Assembly: GCA_964372215.1 (NCBI GenBank)
Contig: CAYJQC010000024.1
Location: 9,233 to 73,232, forward strand
Source of the DNA: DAIMFL01 sp964372215
Lineage (GTDB): Bacteria; Pseudomonadota; Alphaproteobacteria; Dongiales; Dongiaceae
Length of the DNA: 64,000 nt
Reading direction: 5' to 3'
The number at the start of each line of letters is the position of its first letter. Positions within the stretch are counted from its first letter, which is position 1. Below the pieces are notes generated by a model that worked only from the letters and a program-made list of their open reading frames with translations, was not told where the DNA came from and searched no databases. Below are positions 61,851 through 64,000 of this stretch, piece after piece. Made by a program: the position numbers and the translations under genes.

Positions 61851-63230
61851 TCAGGCCGCCAGCATCTTCGCCCGCTTGCGCGCGGACTCCGCCACCGTCG
61901 CCTCGCCGGCGGTATCGGCCGCCCGGGCCGCGAGCAGCCAGCTGAACGGGCTGCTCGGCTTCAGGTTCGTGCGCTCGGCCGCCAGCCCGCGCGCCAGCGC
62001 GCTCTGGCCGCCGCGGATTGCCGCCTCGATCAGGGTCAGGGTCACCAGATCGCGCTGGGCGTGGCTGCCGCCGAAGCGATGGGCGACGGTTCGCAGCGGC
62101 CGCAACAGGTCGACCGCCGTGGCGTAGTCGCCGCCGGCAAAGGCGCGCAGCGCCCGGGCCAGCGGCAGGCCGACATCGCGGGTCATCGCCGCGTTGCTGC
62201 CGGTGCCCGCGGCGCGCCGTTCCAGCGCCGCCAGCAGGCGGCGCGCCTCGGCCTCGCGGCCGGCGCCCGCGAACGCCATCATGGCATGGGCGTCGTTGAA
62301 CGCGTAGTAGGCGTCCTCGGCCATCGGCGCATAGCTGTCCGCCAGCGCCGCCCAGCGGCTGCCGACATCGGCCCCGCGCAGGGCGAGCCGCCACAGCAGC
62401 GCCGCGGCGTCGAGCATCTCCAGCGGCACCGCCGACGGCTTCGGCCGGATCGCGGTGTCGTAGACCTGCAGCGCACGGTCATGCTGCTCGAGGTCGAGAT
62501 GGTAGAGCGCCAGGTGCCACCAGTTGTGGAAGGCAAAGCCGTTGTCGGGCGCCCAGTCGTCGCGCCGGCTGGTCAGCCAGTCGATGCCGTCGATCAGCCG
62601 CGCCTCCATCTCCATGACATGGGCGACCGCGTGCACCGCCCAGGGATCGCGCGGGTTGAGCGCCAGCGCCCAGCGGCCTTCATCCTCGGCACGGCCGTAG
62701 AGATTGGTCTCCTCCAGCCCGAAGGCATGCATGCCGAGGAGATAGCCATAGCCCGGCACCGCCTCGCTCCAATGCGGCAGCACCCGGGCGATGCGGTCGC
62801 GCAGCATCTGCGACTGGCCGAGATAGAAGTCGCCGAGATGGGCGAACTGGATCGCCAGGCTGTCGCGGGGATGGTCGAGCGCGACGTCGCCCCACAGCTC
62901 GATCGCGCGGCCCAGGTTGCCGTCGAGCCAGGCCCGGATCGCGGCGATGTGGCCGCGCTCGCGCTCGTTGGCTTTGTGGGACAGGGCTTCCGCCGCCAGG
63001 ACGCTGTCGCGCATGGCCGGTTCGAGGTTCTTGTCGGTGGCCATCGCCATGACCCCGGCCTTGAAGCAATGGCCCATGACGAAGTCGGGGTCATGGGCGA
63101 GCGCCGCATCGACCGGCACAAAGGGATCGCCGAAAAAGCTGTGGGCCCGCTCCAGCGCGGTCTCGAACTGCTCCAGCGCGGCCTTGCTGTCCGTGGAGTA
63201 GCGGACGTCGCGCCTGTCCTTCAATGCCAT
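61851..63230 (-). CDS. TTC38-like tetratricopeptide repeat protein
   Basis: A 459-residue cytosolic protein similar along its length to the TTC38 family shared by bacteria and animals: DPFVPVDAALAHDPDFVMGH near the start, HKANERERGHIAAIRAWLDG, NPRDPWAVHAVAHVMEMEAR and GFAFHNWWHLALYHLDLEQH. These His/Glu-rich helices look like a conserved site, but no activity is established. The Met at 63230 lies 6 nt after GGGAGG; the Met two codons earlier abuts that site. Confidence 0.85.
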   Translation of the reverse strand: MALKDRRDVRYSTDSKAALEQFETALERAHSFFGDPFVPVDAALAHDPDFVMGHCFKAGVMAMATDKNLEPAMRDSVLAAEALSHKANERERGHIAAIRAWLDGNLGRAIELWGDVALDHPRDSLAIQFAHLGDFYLGQSQMLRDRIARVLPHWSEAVPGYGYLLGMHAFGLEETNLYGRAEDEGRWALALNPRDPWAVHAVAHVMEMEARLIDGIDWLTSRRDDWAPDNGFAFHNWWHLALYHLDLEQHDRALQVYDTAIRPKPSAVPLEMLDAAALLWRLALRGADVGSRWAALADSYAPMAEDAYYAFNDAHAMMAFAGAGREAEARRLLAALERRAAGTGSNAAMTRDVGLPLARALRAFAGGDYATAVDLLRPLRTVAHRFGGSHAQRDLVTLTLIEAAIRGGQSALARGLAAERTNLKPSSPFSWLLAARAADTAGEATVAESARKRAKMLAA

Positions 63231-63431
63231 TGCCATCCTCCCGATGCCCACCGGCGGGCTGACGGTTGGGAACCGCGGCCCGCGACTGTCGCCAGCGTAG
63301 CGATCGGTGCGGCGACGGCTATGAACAGGGTCACAAGGCGCGGCCGGCAGGCCCGGGAGCAGGCCGGGCCGGGGGCCGCCGATCACCGATAAGTCCCTAA
63401 ATTCATTGTACGAACTTTTTTGGCGCCGCCC

Positions 63432-63438
63432 CTTGAAA
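63432..63438 (+). promoter_or_regulatory. Possible heat-shock (sigma-32) -35 element for groESL
   Basis: CTTGAAA matches the sigma-32 -35 consensus, 32 bp upstream of the CIRCE element. No good CCCCAT-type -10 lies at the usual 11-16 bp spacing, so this is a weak call. Confidence 0.3.
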
Positions 63439-63469
63439 TTGCTCCGTCTGGCGCAAAAATCGCCAGCCA

Positions 63470-63496
63470 TTGGCACTGCTCGATCGAGAGTGCCAG
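63470..63496. promoter_or_regulatory. CIRCE element (HrcA operator)
   Basis: TTGGCACTG-N9-GAGTGCCAG, against the consensus TTAGCACTC-N9-GAGTGCTAA, 48 bp upstream of the groES ATG. HrcA repression of groESL at this site is the standard arrangement in alphaproteobacteria. Confidence 0.88.
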
Positions 63497-63544
63497 CAGC
63501 CGTATTCTCTCATCACAAAAGCATGGCAACCGAGGGAGAAAGAC

Positions 63545-63862
63545 ATGAAATTCAGGCCTTTGCATGACCGCGTCGTGGTCCGCCGCGTGGCGCAGGAGGA
63601 GAAGACCTCCGGCGGCATCATCATCCCCGACACCGCCAAGGAGAAGCCGCAGGAAGGCGAGGTGGTCGCCGTCGGTCCGGGCGCGCGCGACGACACGGGC
63701 GCGATCGTGGCGCCCGACGTGAAGCCCGGCGACCGCGTGCTGTTCGGCAAGTGGTCGGGCACCGAGGTGAAGGTCGACGGCGAGGAACTCCTGATCATGA
63801 AGGAATCGGACATCATGGGCGTCATCGAGGGCGCCGCGAAGTCGGGCCGCAAGGCCGCCTGA
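63545..63862 (+). CDS. groES: Co-chaperonin GroES
   Basis: The 105-residue lid of the GroEL chamber. It has the full Cpn10 signature: MKFRPLHDRVVVRR, the mobile loop EEKTSGGIIIPDTAKEKPQE and LIMKESDIMGVIE. GAGGGAGAAAG precedes the ATG. It is the first gene of the groESL operon under the CIRCE element. Confidence 0.98.
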   Translation: MKFRPLHDRVVVRRVAQEEKTSGGIIIPDTAKEKPQEGEVVAVGPGARDDTGAIVAPDVKPGDRVLFGKWSGTEVKVDGEELLIMKESDIMGVIEGAAKSGRKAA

Positions 63863-63879
63863 GGGGAGGAGAGACGCAA

Positions 63880-64000
63880 ATGGCAGCCAAGGACGTCAAG
63901 TTTTCCACCGATGCGCGCAGCAAGATGCTGCGCGGCGTCGACATCCTCGCCAACGCCGTCAAGGTGACGCTCGGCCCCAAGGGCCGCAACGTCGTCCTCG
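63880..64000 (+). CDS. groEL: Chaperonin GroEL, N-terminal fragment (cut by window edge)
   Basis: Only the first 40 codons are present: MAAKDVKFSTDARSKMLRGV, then ILANAVKVTLGPKGRNVVL, identical in pattern to GroEL including the ATP-binding TLGPKGRNV. It follows groES by 17 bp with a GGGAGGAGAG ribosome-binding site. Confidence 0.97.
   Translation, partial: MAAKDVKFSTDARSKMLRGVDILANAVKVTLGPKGRNVVL

Overview
The window is about 64 kb of very GC-rich DNA (roughly 70% by eye, third codon positions almost all G or C). It carries genes typical of a free-living alphaproteobacterium. The reasons are the thrS-infC arrangement with a rare infC start codon, groESL behind a CIRCE element, a TAXI-type fused TRAP transporter, DUF3008/DUF3309/DUF1344/DUF1850 genes, RimO, and many ABC uptake operons for small organic nutrients. 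The order Rhodospirillales is my best guess, but only a guess. I see no rRNA, CRISPR array, prophage, insertion sequence or replication origin.

Layout. 1-6.5 kb: infC (cut by the window edge), thrS, a GT4 glycosyltransferase, an ABHD10-like hydrolase, an SDR epimerase and two small envelope proteins. 6.7-11.6 kb: an HxlR regulator, tRNA-Ser(GGA) with a strong hairpin behind it, a low-GC stretch, a hybrid histidine kinase coupled to a response regulator, and an extensin-like protein. 11.7-25.2 kb: an ABC exporter, a GFA protein, a DUF3008/nuclease-like/lipoprotein group, an MBL-TetR pair with a truncated hydratase remnant, a BtuF-like protein, an SDR-bicupin-aminotransferase operon and a DUF2339 membrane protein. 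24.8-29.5 kb: a TAXI-TRAP transporter with DUF1850 and a GlxA-type regulator.

29.8-39.3 kb: one long catabolic operon. It holds a DapA-family aldolase (reading frame broken by a G-rich insertion), a Tat-exported sugar-binding protein, two permeases, an aldehyde dehydrogenase, two cytosolic BNR/sialidase-fold proteins that lack the sialidase arginine motif, and the transporter ATPase. 39.3-43.3 kb: a BBE-type FAD oxidase divergent from an HxlR regulator, with two matching palindromes between them, then DUF1203 and a hydrolase. 43.3-47.1 kb: an agmatinase-family enzyme paired with a trimethylamine-dehydrogenase-like flavoenzyme, then a membrane protein. 47.3-51.8 kb: a second DapA-family operon with an amino-acid-type ABC transporter and its LacI regulator, behind a tandem LacI-style operator. 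51.8-57.5 kb: an EamA exporter, then an amine-oxidase-like FAD enzyme divergent from a TetR regulator across a perfect palindrome, followed by a class II aldolase and a non-pyrrolysine MttB-family methyltransferase. 57.6-64 kb: a secreted protein, rimO, a lipoprotein, DUF1344, GNAT, a TTC38-like repeat protein, groES and the start of groEL.

The centre of the window (29-58 kb) is a set of separately regulated scavenging modules, each with its own importer or oxidase and a nearby regulator. The two most likely to hide new chemistry are the BNR/DapA/ALDH operon and the LacI/DapA operon. In both of these operons the gene for the binding protein is separated from the first permease gene by a perfect stem-loop.
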